64,000 nucleotides of DNA from NCBI GenBank assembly GCA_022578605.1, contig MU394090.1:62001-126000 (forward strand). The letters are read 5' to 3'. Under the pieces are notes generated by a model. That model made no database searches and had not been told where the DNA came from. It saw only the letters and a list, made by a program, of their open reading frames with translations. The DNA is from Camillea tinctor. Lineage: Eukaryota > Ascomycota > Sordariomycetes > Xylariales > Xylariaceae. This document shows positions 11,926-22,990 of the stretch, one piece after another. Made by a program: the position numbers and the translations under genes. Position 1 is the stretch's first letter. The number at the start of each line of letters is the position of its first letter.

Positions 11926-12888
11926 ATGGCAGTAATCTCTACAATCGCTCTTTCTCTACTGATAATACTTCCTATTTTACACATATATTACATCGTAGAC
12001 GGCGCCTGCTACGCTCCCGATGGCTCACCGATGCCGTCTTTCGTCCCGTGTCACCCACAGGGCGATATCAGTTCCTGTTGTCGTTCAGGGGATTTCTGCC
12101 TTTCTAATGGACTCTGCTTAGGCGGGCAGTCAGATCAAGCCTGGACTTCACCGGGCTGTACACATAAAGAGTGGCCTGCACCTTGTATTGATTTGTGCGA
12201 TACGTTACCGCGTACGTATTACCATCTCCATGTCACAATCCCCCTAGGCCTGAGCGACATCCCCGATATGGCAGAGGGTTACTCGCACATTATTACTTAT
12301 AGAAACACTGTACCTAATATACCGCTAGCAATGAACCATCTCTTTTTCGTCGACTTTTGTGATAGGGAGACAAATCAATATTGCTGTGGGGAAGGATGCT
12401 GCAACGACGATAAATCGTCCACATTCAAGGTACCTATTGCAACATCGATATGGCGACCTCAAGCCGAGATCACTATGCCCGGGGGCATTTCTCCAGTATG
12501 GAGTACAGAGCTCACGACCATAATAACAACGACGACTACGACAACCTCCGAAAGCACAGAATCATGCCCGTTGCGCCAAGAACCGATACCGAATAAACTT
12601 GTGCTAAATGTTAGCCTTGGCATAGGGGTCCCCATGGCTTCAGCACTAATAGCAATGGGTTTTCTACTGTGGCGACAGAGGTCGCGTAGGTGGCCCAAGT
12701 ACACAGGTTCAGATCCTGCTACAGAGAACCGACAAGGGAACACCAAGCCTTCTGAGATAATGGGCAGCCCGTTAATCCAGAATCAAGACGCAAACTTGAG
12801 ACCTATTTCAGAGTTGAGTGGTACTCCGGTTGCAGGACGGGCCGATGACGATGTAATGAATAGGGGACAAGAGGATGCTCATAGTTAG
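11926..12888 (+). CDS. cysteine-rich type I membrane protein, cell-surface
   Basis: A single-exon gene of 320 residues. The N-terminus (MAVISTIALSLLIILPILHIYY) is a signal peptide with a likely cut near residue 26, followed by an ectodomain rich in paired cysteines: CYAPDG, FVPC, SSCC, GDFC, NGLC, and later QYCCGEGCC. A Thr/Ser tract (TTIITTTTTTTSESTES) precedes one transmembrane helix (about residues 225-248, VSLGIGVPMASALIAMGFLLW), then a basic stop-transfer segment (RQRSRRWPK) and a polar cytosolic tail of about 70 residues. This layout is common in Pezizomycotina membrane proteins of unknown function and resembles wall-stress sensors in outline only. Role in surface sensing or adhesion is inference. 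Confidence 0.75.
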   Translation: MAVISTIALSLLIILPILHIYYIVDGACYAPDGSPMPSFVPCHPQGDISSCCRSGDFCLSNGLCLGGQSDQAWTSPGCTHKEWPAPCIDLCDTLPRTYYHLHVTIPLGLSDIPDMAEGYSHIITYRNTVPNIPLAMNHLFFVDFCDRETNQYCCGEGCCNDDKSSTFKVPIATSIWRPQAEITMPGGISPVWSTELTTIITTTTTTTSESTESCPLRQEPIPNKLVLNVSLGIGVPMASALIAMGFLLWRQRSRRWPKYTGSDPATENRQGNTKPSEIMGSPLIQNQDANLRPISELSGTPVAGRADDDVMNRGQEDAHS

Positions 12889-13332
12889 GGGCTCAGAATA
12901 CCGTCATCTTGCCCAAGTTTGAAGTTACGAACATTATCTCTGGGAGGACAGGAGATGTCTTTTGTGCAGGAAAGTTCTCAGACTTTCATCACAAAGAGGC
13001 ATTTATTCGTGTTTTGGAAATATCTGAAGATGCTGTCAACTCGGCTAGCGAGCCGTTTGAAGATCCATTCACTCTAACCATGCGATGTATCCTAGAAAAC
13101 AAATACAATATCTGTAATCGCTCCCGAAAAGAAGCTTCTAGACGTAAGGCTGAGTTGGCGGTTTCGCTATGTATCCACCCACACCACTGCGGTTCCTCTC
13201 CTAACCACGCTGGTTTACCACCACAGATACCAACTCTTCGAACAGGTATATTCTGGCATACCCCTTCCTGGCGCCAAGCCATATGAATATCGACCCCATA
13301 CTTAACCCTTTAAGGGCCCTTCCTCGACTACA
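12889..13332. other. spacer between convergent genes
   Basis: A 125-codon ORF at 12909-13286 (+) starts 20 nt after the previous stop. It has no recognisable domain, and its position in a 3' spacer makes it doubtful. Nothing else is seen. Confidence 0.45.
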
Positions 13333-14337
13333 CTACGGGCAACACCCATCCACGAACTCCACAATCTCCCTATTAAACCTCTCAGGCTCCTCATAGAACA
13401 ACCAATGCCCCGCATCAAAAAGCGACATCTTCGCCAAGCCAGGCCGATTCTTATTCACCCTGCGCACCGTCTCCATCATGCCCTCAAGGGGAAAGCACCC
13501 CGTGCGCCGACCGGCCATAACCAGCGTAGGGCCGCGCACATGGTCCTCGATCGCCTCGCGGTGGTCGTACCGGGTGTGATCAGCGAGCAAGCGAGCAAGC
13601 CACTCGCCATCGCACTGGGCGCTAATGCGCACGAAGAAGTCCTCATCGCGGCGGGCCTGCTCGGGCGCCGCGCCCTGCCCGTCCGCCGGCTCAGGCGCGT
13701 GTCTGTACCCCAAGCACGCGCGCACGAGGTCGCGGTGCGCAGCGTCGGGACGGCGCGTCCAGGCGTGCTGCGCGGCGCGCGCCGTGGCCTCGTCGTAGCA
13801 CCCCAGGTGCGCGTAGCGCTCGTCCCAGGCGCCGCCGAGCTCGCAGCGGTCCTGCAGCGGCGCCTGGTCGACGAACACGTACCCGGCGAACGGGCGCGCG
13901 GCGAACAGCTCCACGTACGTCCACACCACGGCGGCGCCGATGGAGCACCCCACGGGCACAAAGCGGATGCTGTCTTCGTCGGCGTCCGGGCTCGTGCGGC
14001 GCCGCAGGTGCGCGAGCACGGCGTGCAGGTCGGCGGCCAGCCGCGACACGTGGTACCCGCCCCGCGGGCGGCCCGAGTTCCCGTGCCCCCGCATGTCCGG
14101 GGCGACGACCCAGTGGCGCGCGCTCAGGGCGGCGTAGTTGCGGGTGAAGTAGGTGCTGGACCCGCTGAAGCCGTGGAGGAGAAGGATGCAGACGCGGGGG
14201 CCGGGGGTCTTCGCCCTCTTGGTGTTGTCCGGCGGTGCGAGGGGTCTTGAGGTCTGCAGGGCGAGGGTGCAGCCATCGTTGGCGGTGAGGTAGGCGTATT
14301 GCATGCCCGGCTCGGGACTATTCTTGCCCATCTCCAT
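13333..14337 (-). CDS. alpha/beta hydrolase, soluble
   Basis: A single-exon, very GC-rich gene for 334 residues, starting MEMGKNSPEPGMQY. The fold is shown by LLLHGFSGSS (residues 52-61), the PDMRGHGNSGRP block, the nucleophile elbow GCSIG with Ser132, and the C-terminal histidine in DAGHWLFYEEP (His311). At the position where most family members carry the catalytic Asp (pattern GxxDxxxP), the sequence reads GRRTGCFP, so the acid is missing or supplied elsewhere, for instance by the following Glu in PLEGM. There is no signal peptide. Related enzymes include epoxide hydrolases, esterases and cofactor-free haloperoxidases; the substrate is unknown. The high GC at third positions creates long antisense ORFs that are not real genes. 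Confidence 0.8.
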   Translation of the reverse strand: MEMGKNSPEPGMQYAYLTANDGCTLALQTSRPLAPPDNTKRAKTPGPRVCILLLHGFSGSSTYFTRNYAALSARHWVVAPDMRGHGNSGRPRGGYHVSRLAADLHAVLAHLRRRTSPDADEDSIRFVPVGCSIGAAVVWTYVELFAARPFAGYVFVDQAPLQDRCELGGAWDERYAHLGCYDEATARAAQHAWTRRPDAAHRDLVRACLGYRHAPEPADGQGAAPEQARRDEDFFVRISAQCDGEWLARLLADHTRYDHREAIEDHVRGPTLVMAGRRTGCFPLEGMMETVRRVNKNRPGLAKMSLFDAGHWLFYEEPERFNREIVEFVDGCCP

Positions 14338-15665
14338 CCCTTTTTTTTCTCTTCTTTCTGAGTATTCTAGGTAGAGAGTGAGAATGAAACAGATTTCGTA
14401 TTACGGTATATCTCTTGTATTCTTGCTAAGTTGCTCACGATGTGGGACGTTTGCAGAAACGATCAACTGCTTAGTCATGTATCAAGGATATCTAGTGTAT
14501 ATATGCTCGGTGGATCTTCTTTATAAATAAGTACTTAAGATAGCGTCATGAGGCGTTTAGAAATGTCTTGATTTATATCTAAGTTTGGGTATGAAAAGTT
14601 GAATACTAGTTTAGGAGTAGCATCCATAAGCATCTGTTTATTATCTAGATAGTGTATAAGTTGTACGTAGGTAACGGATCCATGAATCCCATAGACGCTG
14701 ATAACGATTTAAGAATATGATAGTGGGATTCAATGTTACACCAGTAAAACCCCCTGGCCAGGGAACCCCTGAACTATGTACATAAGCTTCATACCTTACC
14801 TACATACATACATAGGTAGCTTGGCAGCTTGGGTAGCGGTAGGTAAGCTAGTAGCTATGTATACATATATGCATATTCAGCTGAACTGTTAGGCGATTGG
14901 GCACCGAGCTCTTAAATGCTCTTGAGATGTTCTTAGATAATAGAGGTATTCAAATGAGTAGACTACTTAGGTCTCCATGATTAAGATGAAATATAAACTC
15001 AAATTGTTCGGGAGCATTGACGAGGGAACGTATGGAACTTTCAGAAGATCACACTTGCTGATGGCGCATATCGCGTCAACAACAAGGGAGAGAGAACCTA
15101 TAAAAAGCATAGAAGAAGTGGTGGCTGGGTGTAAGCCTTCAAATTATGGGGCGAGGAACTGAATTGCAGACAAGTCCCCTATGGAAGGAAATCGCGGTTC
15201 ATTAAGACGTGGCAAGGGGTGGAGAGTTCCAAGCCAAGGTCTATAAAGTGGCGTGCGTGACGTCAGCTTTAGGCTCCCATGTAAGTGCCCTTAGGTACCT
15301 TCGAGTCTTATTCGCAGAGGTCTACCCAATGCCACTTGCCCCGCCACAGCACGGCCAAGGATGTCTGGACCACTGGACCATCAACAGACCATCTTCAAAC
15401 TCTACCCGAAGAAAACCTCTAGACGTCGGATACTGGCACCAACTGAAACATATTAAAGGGGTTTTATTATTATTAACGGCAAACACACGAAACCTGACTT
15501 ACAAACGAAGTCAAGAAAGAGAATAAGAACAAGAACAAGAACAGGAACAGGAGCAGCATTCAAAAGAGACTTGAGAGAAGTGTGAACACCACTTACACCT
15601 CAGAACCACAACCACAACTACAACCACAATATTACTCGCCCTCATAAATCTGCAAATAACCCAAC
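14338..15665. other. divergent promoter region, 1.3 kb
   Basis: AT-rich spacer between the hydrolase (-) and GTPase (+) genes. It contains TACATA/GGTAG-type repeats at 14795-14830 and an AGAACA hexamer repeat at about 15524-15555 in the probable GTPase leader. The ORF at 15209-15526 has no family resemblance. Confidence 0.5.
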
Positions 15666-17077
15666 ATGACTGTGGTCAACGAACCTTACGTCGTGTCAGA
15701 CGACGAAGAGTTTGACCTTGTCGAGACAGCCCCGCTCCAGCCCGTCAGTGATCGGTCGACCCCAGAGATGCTCAGCCTTAGCAGAAATAGATCGTATCTG
15801 GGAAGCCGTCGACAGCGCCGGCAGAGCAGAAACTCCCCTCCAGCCCCATATTCCGATAACGTTCCCGTCGATGCTCCCGTTCACAACCCTGCCCCTAAGT
15901 TCGCTGAGGGTTCCCTCGAAAACTCGTACGCATCGGCATCGAGCCGGAACCCAGGGGAAAGCGACTTAGATTCCCAATCCCAATCCGGGGAGAGGGGAAC
16001 CGGCGGCGTTCTTAACTATACAAAATCCATGGCTAGACGATTCTTGGGCAATGATGATCTGCTAATCGCCGTCATGGGGTAAGGCACCCCAAGTCTCATA
16101 GCATGACGGTTCCCTCCATTATAGAATATCACTAACCATTTCGCAAACCAGAATGACGGGATCCGGCAAGACGACCTTTATATCCAAAGTGACAGGACGG
16201 AAGGATCTAGCTATCGGGCACAGTCTCACCTCGTGTATGTATATGGGCCCCCCCTTTCCATCATTCTAGTGTCCCACTCATCACTAACGGACCTTGTTAC
16301 TCTCTAGGCACGCGGGATATCCAGGTCATTGAAACTAAAATCAACGGACGGACAGTACGCTTCGTAGATACGCCGGGGTTCTCCGACACAACCTTGTCTG
16401 ACAGCGAGGTGCTTGGGCTCATTGCCGAATATCTTGCTACTGCCTACAAGAACGATATAAAGCTCTCGGGCATCATCTACCTGCACCCTATATCCGACAC
16501 GCGTGTGACCCACCACACAACGAAAAACCTGCAAATGTTCCAGAAGCTTACGGGTGAGAAGAACCTAAAAAATGTCATGCTGGTGACGAGCATGTGGGAT
16601 AAGGTTGCAGAAGCAGAAGGCCTAGCACGTGAGCAGGAGCTGAAAGATAAATTCTGGAGGCTCATGTTGGTGGCCTACAAGGCCAAATCGGCACGACACG
16701 ACGGTTCTTCCGAATCGGCTCTGCGCATCGCACATACGCTCATGGAGAATAAACCCTTCTACCTCCAGCTACAGGAGGAGATGGGTCTGGGAAACAAAGC
16801 CCTGAGAGATACGGCCGCGGGACAGGAGGTCATGGCCGAGATCACCAAGATGAAGGAAGAGCACCAGAGAGAGATCGCGGAGATGGAGACGATGATGAAG
16901 AACTCGGCCAATGAGAATAAGTTTGTCATTGAGGCCCTAAAGGAGCATTATCAGACCCTTCTCGGTGACATGGAGAAGACGCTCAAGGACGAGCGACGGA
17001 TGAACGAGGAGGCGGTTAAGTCTCTGAATGAGCGCATCCTGGCTCTGGAGAAGAGAGGCACGTGTGCTGTTATGTGA
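15666..17077 (+). CDS. AIG1/GIMA-like GTPase with C-terminal CaaX box
   Basis: Exons 15666-16078, 16152-16234 and 16308-17077 give 421 residues; the introns have GTAAGG/CAG and GTATGT/TAG borders. Residues 1-130 are polar and disordered. The G domain follows: P-loop GMTGSGKT (138-145), switch-region threonines, G3 motif DTPG (186-189) in RFVDTPGFSD, and a G4-like TSMWDK. The layout resembles the septin/AIG1-type GTPases that are abundant in filamentous fungi. Residues about 290-415 form a charged heptad-rich coiled coil. The last four residues are CAVM, a classic CaaX prenylation box whose terminal Met would favour farnesylation. A membrane-tethered, self-associating GTPase is the likely picture; its process is unknown. 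Confidence 0.85.
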
Positions 17078-17900
17078 GACGAAACTGAGCAGAAGAAGAA
17101 GAAGAAGAAGAAGAAGAAGAAGATGATGATGATGGTGATGGCAAAGAGAGAAAAAAAGGAGTTGAGAGATGTAGACGAAGACTGGGATTATTTATTCACC
17201 TAAAAGCAACTAACTTAGTGGAGGCATGGGTATTCAGTATGATGATGATGGCAATGACGACGGGCGTTATTTATTTTATTATCTGGTTGATGGATAGTAT
17301 TTCATGTATCTTGGTTAGGCTCGTCCTGTGTGTATGTATGCATATCCACTTACACACGTAAGTGCAGTGTAGAATGATATCAATCTGAATGCTAAAATTG
17401 ACCCGTGTTTACGTATCACACTACATGAGTTTTAGCCGTTGGGTTACATAGTGAATCTAAGTTAGCCTGAAACATTATCAAATGAAGATGCGAGCTGCTA
17501 TGTACAGCATGTACAGCATGTACCACACAGCATGTAATGTGCTACAGAGTACATAGGGGAGGTCGCTAAAGTTTTTAATTCCCTGGTTCCCTGTTTTTTT
17601 TCCTCCTCTCCCCCTGCTACTTAAGCTAATGATATTCTCCTACCGGGGTTATGGAGCACGATCGATTTCTGAGGGCGGCAACCAAGTGGGCCGTATGAGA
17701 TCATCACTATAGCGGAAAACTCCAAGTCAATCCCTCTTACAACATTACAACATGGCGCATTACCTAAACATCCCATACTTCTAAATTAATACATTTTTTT
17801 ACCTACATTAGGAGGAAAATGCCACTCCCTAGTATTATGATAATTCCCGTCGTTGCAATATCATTAGATTTCTTTGGGACCGTCGTGTCCGTTGTTTAGA
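17078..17900. other. intergenic with AAG microsatellite
   Basis: An (AAG)n tract begins about 17090, shortly after the GTPase stop, and passes into GATGAT repeats near 17120-17140, so it probably lies in the 3' UTR. A GTACAGCAT short repeat is seen near 17500-17530. The remainder is AT-rich without genes. Confidence 0.6.
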
Positions 17901-19627
17901 ATGTCTGAGGGCCGGCGTGTTCGGTTTCCCGAGATACCGCAGTCGACCATTGAGTCTGCGCCGTCGCAGTCGCAGCCACAGCTTCAACATGCCTATACAA
18001 ACGAAAATACTACCAGTAATAACACATCTCACCATGACGGCGGGAGGCGCCGTTCGAGCTCAGATCCTTTGGGAGGTAGCAGGGCGCGACCCGATATAAT
18101 TCCCATACAGCCTCGTAGAAGGGGCCAATCGATATCCGCCTTATCCTCCGTTCCTGAGGACAGCAGGTTGGCCAGCACTGCCCTGTTCAACGCCCCCAAT
18201 GGTCGTAATCAGCTTGACTCTGGGCTTGCTGACGTGCTCGACGTGATTGGTACGTTGTTTCTGCATTCCTTCAGAAATACACTTGGCAATGAAACTAACC
18301 ATTCCATTCCATTCCGTGATGGACAGACCCAGAGGTGTCGACGTTGAACAACGTGACAAACATACAAAATTCGCTATTCATTCCCTCACTGGGCAGGTTT
18401 ATTAACCGGCGCCCGACCTACCAACTCAGTAGAGCTCCCGAGCCGATACAAGGCCGTAGAGAGGATGGGCGGCGGGAACCGAGCATCCGGGAGGAGGACG
18501 AGGATGAGGAATACGAGTTCAACTTTAACCACGCCGTTCTACCCGAAGGCGTGTCCCTAGACGGATGGACCGCAGAGGAGAAAGACGAGCTGAACGATCA
18601 TGTCCGGCACATGTTGCACTCGCGCCGGTCCAAGTTCAAACGCACCATGCGGGCGTTTGGCCAATACGTCCGTAAGCCCCTCGGCTTCTTCGTAACCTTG
18701 TATGCAACCCTGATCACGCTCTTCGGCCTGGCCTGGGTGCTGTTCCTCATCGGCTGGATTTACGTCGGCGCCAAACAGCTATACGTCATCAACGTGATCG
18801 ACTACGTGCTCGTCGCCCTCTTCGCCATCGTCGGCGACGGGCTCGCGCCCTTCCGCGCCGTCGACACGTACCACATGATCTACATCGCGCACTACCACCG
18901 GCTCACGTGGAAGCTGCGGCGGAAGAAGCAGATGGCCAAGCTGCGCGACAAGAACGACCTGCCGACGAACCCGGACCTCGAGGCGCAGCGCGACGAGATC
19001 TCGGTGCTCACCGCGCAGCAGCAGGAGCGCCTCGTCTATCACCAGACCAAGTTCGCGCGCTCGCACACCTTCTACAAGCCGCACGAGACCAGGACCCACT
19101 ACGCCTTCCCGCTGAACCTGCTCGTCGCCATCGTCACGCTGCTGGACCTGCACTCGTGCCTGCAGATCTCGCTCGGCGCCACCACCTGGGGCATCGACTG
19201 GCACGTGCGCCCGCCCGCCGTGACCGCCACCATCCTCAGCTGCAGCATCGCCGTGAACATCACCGCGGGCATCCTCATCAGCGTCGGCGGCCGCCGCACC
19301 AGGAAGAAGGACGTCGTCGAGCGCATGTTCCGCCAGGAGCTCACGCGCGAGGCCCTCGACAAGATGCGCGAGCGCGGCCGGAAAGCCGGCGACCTCGACA
19401 AGGAGCGCCGGGCCGGCGCCGCCCTCGAGGAGAACCGCCGCCGCAGCGAGGCCCTCAACGAGAAGGAGCGCGAGCACGATAGGCTCATGATCGAGATGGG
19501 TGGCCCCGAGGACGACGGTGGTCTGCCTGGGTTGCTGGCTGATAAGATCGGGTACCCGAGGAAGAGCGGGGAGGGCGGGGATAGGAGAGAGAGGGATAAG
19601 GAGAAGGGGAAGGGGGTTGATGATTAG
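17901..19627 (+). CDS. multi-pass membrane protein, DUF2985-like
   Basis: Exons 17901-18249 and 18327-19627 give 549 residues. The join GATTG|GTACG...CAG|ACCCAGAG restores VIDPEVSTLNN. The ATG at 17901 is chosen over an upstream TTG. The N-terminal 190 residues are polar, Ser/Arg-rich and acidic at the end (EEDEDEEYEFNF). Four hydrophobic segments follow: about FFVTLYATLITLFGLAWVLF, VIDYVLVALFAIVGDGLAPF, LNLLVAIVTLLDLHSCLQI, and AVTATILSCSIAVNITAGIL. A highly charged Arg/Lys/Glu tail ends in DKEKGKGVDD. The core resembles fungal integral membrane proteins annotated DUF2985, but I am not certain. No enzymatic motif is visible. The third-position GC bias gives a 306-codon antisense shadow. Confidence 0.75.
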
Positions 19628-20452
19628 GATGAGGGAGGATGAGGAGGGGGGGTAGGTACGTACATATTTAATGTATAATGAGTTAGGATTGGTTTGCATA
19701 ATGTCATTTTTTTTCTTAGAAAGGAGGTTTCATTGTTGTCTTGGTTTTTTTTGGGGCGGAGGATAGGGTGGGGGGATATTTGTTGTTGCAAGATATCCAG
19801 GAGAGCACATGATAGAGCGAGTACCATCCATTTTTTTATTTTGTCTTCTCATGCTGGTTGATCCTTGTTGCTGGGTTACACATAAGAAGAGGAGGGGCAT
19901 ATAGAATATATATGTATATGAATACTTGAATATACGCGGAATTTATAGATATTATGCTTTGTGTTATGGTGTGGGGGGAGGAGAGAGGAGAGTGAGGAGA
20001 GGAGGGAGGGAAAAGAATGTATAGTCTCCATGTGGCTGTTGTCCAGAAGTGATGTTCTTTGTCCCGGCCTTGCTCTTGTTCTGTACTGGGGGTTTTCTTA
20101 TTTCTTCAAGTTTCTTGTGTTTTTGTATGTGTGTGTGTGTGTTCTGTCGTGGATACTAATTCATCAGTACCACGAGTATGTACACCAGAGCATAACTAAA
20201 TCATCAATACCAATATCCGGGCGTCATATGGCCAAGACATCAAAGTCATAGAATTGCGCATCTCTCAAAGGAATATTGCTAAAGGTAATAGGTAGGTAAG
20301 TAGGTAATGATTATATACATAGTGACGCAAAGGTCTTTGAAGATCAAGTGTAAATAAGACAATGGTGCTGTGCTCTCCTTTTCCCACCCGTCCCCTGGGC
20401 CGTATTTGACTGACCGGGTTTTCTAATACAAATGTGTTATGTTTATTTTTGT
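19628..20452. other. spacer between convergent genes
   Basis: G-rich and T-rich 3' flanks, a GAGGAGA purine tract near 19975-20015 and a short (GT)n at 20127-20142. No gene is supported; the ORFs here are low complexity. Confidence 0.55.
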
Positions 20453-22097
20453 CTACTGGCCAGGTGCGATCAATTTGCCCTCTGCGCGGGAAGTAGGAGA
20501 CCATCCACCAGCGTAGGTCGGACCTCCGTTTGCTGCAGCATATTTCTGCATTCTAGCTTCTAGTTCGGGACGGAAATGACGGATGAGACCCTGGATGGGC
20601 CAGGCGAAGGCTTCACCGAGAGCTGTAATCATGTCAGTGACAGGTCGGGCAGTAGACACCAAAGAGAAATCGAACTTACCACAAATGGTGTGTCCCTCAA
20701 CTTGCTTCGTGAGCTCCTGGAGCATATCAATTTCCCTCTCACGGCCAATTCCCTTCTCAAACCGGCTCATGATCTGTTCGGTCCACTTACTACCCTCGCG
20801 GCAAGGTGTGCACTGTCCGCATGATTCGTGGCGGTAGAAATGACTTAATCTAGCGATAGCTCGGACAACATCGGTGGACTTGTCCATGACGATAACAGCT
20901 GCAGTACCTAGACCAGACTGGCTGTCCTTGAGAGCATCGAAGTCCATTAGTTGGTCGTCGCAGATCTTCTTGGGGAGGATGGGTGTGGATGAGCCACCGG
21001 GGATAACAGCGAGGAGGTTGTCCCAGCTGCCTCTAACACCACCACAGTGCTTTTCGATGAGTTCACGGAGAGGGATGCTCATTTCCTCCTCGACGGTGAT
21101 GGGGTTGTTGACATGACCGGAAATACAGAAGAGCTTAGTTCCCTGGTTCCGTTCTCGGCCAAAGGAGGCAAACCAGCTACCACCTCTCCGGCAAATAGTG
21201 GGGGCAACAGCGACGGTTTCGACATTGGTGACGGTGGATGGGCAGCCGAAAAGACCGACAGCAGCGGGAAAGGGGGGCTTTAACCGGGGCTTTCCGGGCT
21301 TGCCCTCCAACGACTCGATGAGAGAAGTCTCCTCTCCGCATACGTAAGCACCAGCACCACGGTGGATGTAGACATCGAAATCGTAACCGGATTCACAGGC
21401 ATTCTTGCCGATCAGACCGGCGGCATAGGCCTCGTCAATGGCTCTTTGCAAGACAGCAGCCTCGTAGACAAACTCGCCACGGATGTAGATGTAAGCAGCA
21501 GTGGCGTTCATGGCCCGGCCGACAACTAGACATCCTTCCACGAGCTTGTGGGGATCTTTACGCATAATCTCTCGGTCCTTGCAGGTGCCGGGCTCGCCTT
21601 CATCGGCGTTTACGACAAGGTATCTCGGCTTCGTGTCCTTCTCCCAGCCTTGGAAGTTCATGAATGACTTGGTAACGAGGCCAATTAGTACGAAGCATAA
21701 TTGAATCCCCCTAGTATGGTGTTCAACATACCCATTTCAGGCCCGAAGGGAAACCGGCCCCCCCTCTGCCTCGTAGGCCGGAGGCTTTTGCCTCAGAAAT
21801 AATCCAGTCGTGGCCCTTCAGTATAATCTCCTTCGTCTTATGCCAGTCGCCCATCTTCTTGGCAGACTTCAGGTCGGGAGGGAAGCGGCCGTAGAGGTTC
21901 TGGAATATGCGGTCCTGGTCCCTGAGACCTCCGTACGTCCGCTTCGGGGCGCCATCTTGGACTGTCGCGAAGTTCCGGGTGGATTGGGGCTGGGTGGATT
22001 TGGGATTGGTCTGGGGTATTCTCGAGCAGGAAGGGAGGGCAACGCGGGACAGGGCCTTCGCAGAAGCTGCGGACGGTGCGGTTGTCCTCGACAGCAT
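20453..22097 (-). CDS. NADH:ubiquinone oxidoreductase 51-kDa subunit (complex I)
   Basis: Exons 21732-22097, 20680-21667 and 20453-20622 give 507 residues, close to the fungal norm. The start is the ATG at 22097 ([18 protein letters not shown]), which opens a mitochondrial presequence rich in Arg and Ser. The protein accepts hydride from NADH onto FMN in the matrix arm. FMN/NADH-binding motifs are [10 protein letters not shown] (from residue 110), [13 protein letters not shown] and [31 protein letters not shown]. The 4Fe-4S (N3) ligands are Cys405, Cys408 and Cys411 in [11 protein letters not shown], plus Cys451 in GHTIC. Intron 2 (20623-20679) is 57 nt, in frame and stop-free, and lies exactly after that last cysteine codon, so an unspliced reading would add 19 residues beside the cluster. 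Confidence 0.96.
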
Positions 22098-22164
22098 TTT
22101 GAAGGGCAGGTTTTCGGTGCCCAATGGAGGGTAGGGGAGTGTAGAGAGTTGTAAATGGGCGATT

Positions 22165-22352
22165 GGGGGGGGGGGGGGGGGGGGGTTTTTGGTGGTTTTT
22201 TATTAATTAATGGGATTAATGAATTAAGGAATAAATTAATTAATTAATGTTGTGGCAATTGATTTAAATAACCCGAATTATAGTAAATGTCANNNNNNNN
22301 NNGAGCCCCCCCCCGCCCCCCCCCCCGCCCCCCCCCCCGCGCCCCCCCCCCG

Positions 22353-22391
<39 letters not shown>

Positions 22392-22392
22392 A
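22165..22392. other. assembly gap with G/C homopolymer flanks
   Basis: Ten N lie at 22293-22302. A G run (22165-22185) lies to the left and a long C run with sparse G (22307-22391) to the right. The sequence beyond each run is nearly the same, which suggests one locus assembled twice. Confidence 0.85.
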
Positions 22393-22500
22393 GTTTTTGG
22401 TGGTTTTGTATTAATGAATGGGATTAATGAATGAAGGAATAAATTAATGAATGAATGATGAGGCACTTGAATGAAATATCCCGAATTATCGATAATGTCA
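22186..22500 (+). repeat. near-identical direct copies flanking the gap
   Basis: The left copy at 22186-22292 and the right copy at 22393-22500 share the order TTTTTGGTGG, TATTAAT, GGGATTAATGAAT, AAGGAATAAATTAAT and CCCGAATTAT. Many differences are a T in the left copy where the right copy has G or A. This pattern fits an error-laden contig end, not a biological repeat. Confidence 0.8.
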
Positions 22501-22990
22501 TTGGTTGAGAAATGGGATTTAGCTTTTAGAAAGTGGGCTACCTTACCTGCTATCTTTCTGTGGCGTAACCTGAAGCTTTGACCACCTGGGGAGAGAAAGT
22601 GACCTCATGGAAACCGTCACTTGGCATCGATCTTAGTCAATCAATCTCAAGATAAGCAGATAAGTACAATCATGTAAGTACCATCCCACCCATCTACTCT
22701 AACGCCGCTCCTCTAACACTGACTGGTCTAAGTTAAAGCACTGGCATTTTACCTTCTTACAACTTCAACACTCCCACTCGTTACGCGTTTTAATTCAAAG
22801 TAAAACCCGCCTTTTTTATATATATAAAACACCCACACGACCATCTGCTTTCTTCTCAACCCGTACGACCAATTGGCCCGAATTTCTATATTGCTATTCG
22901 CAATTCTTGTTGTTGTAGTAGTAGCTATGAGCTCCATCAACATTCCCAGCATATAACCACCCCTAACCTAACTTCCTCAACATCGACAGC

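Larger units (their letters stand above)
22098..22990. other. divergent promoter region containing an assembly gap
   Basis: This spacer separates complex I 51-kDa (-) and dynactin p27 (+). A G run starts at 22165, followed by a gap, a C run up to about 22391, and two versions of one sequence. The right part (22500-22990) is normal AT-rich promoter sequence. Confidence 0.7.

Noticed and set aside
12909..13286. 125-codon ORF after the cysteine-rich membrane protein
   Set aside because: It has no domain or supporting context and lies in a spacer between convergent genes; kept only as a note there.
13405..14250. 281-codon plus-strand ORF opposite the hydrolase
   Set aside because: It is a low-complexity antisense shadow produced by GC3 bias; the minus strand encodes a clear hydrolase.
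18779..19699. 306-codon minus-strand ORF opposite the DUF2985-like gene
   Set aside because: It is Ala/Asp/Val/Leu-repetitive, with no family; it is a shadow of the spliced membrane protein gene.
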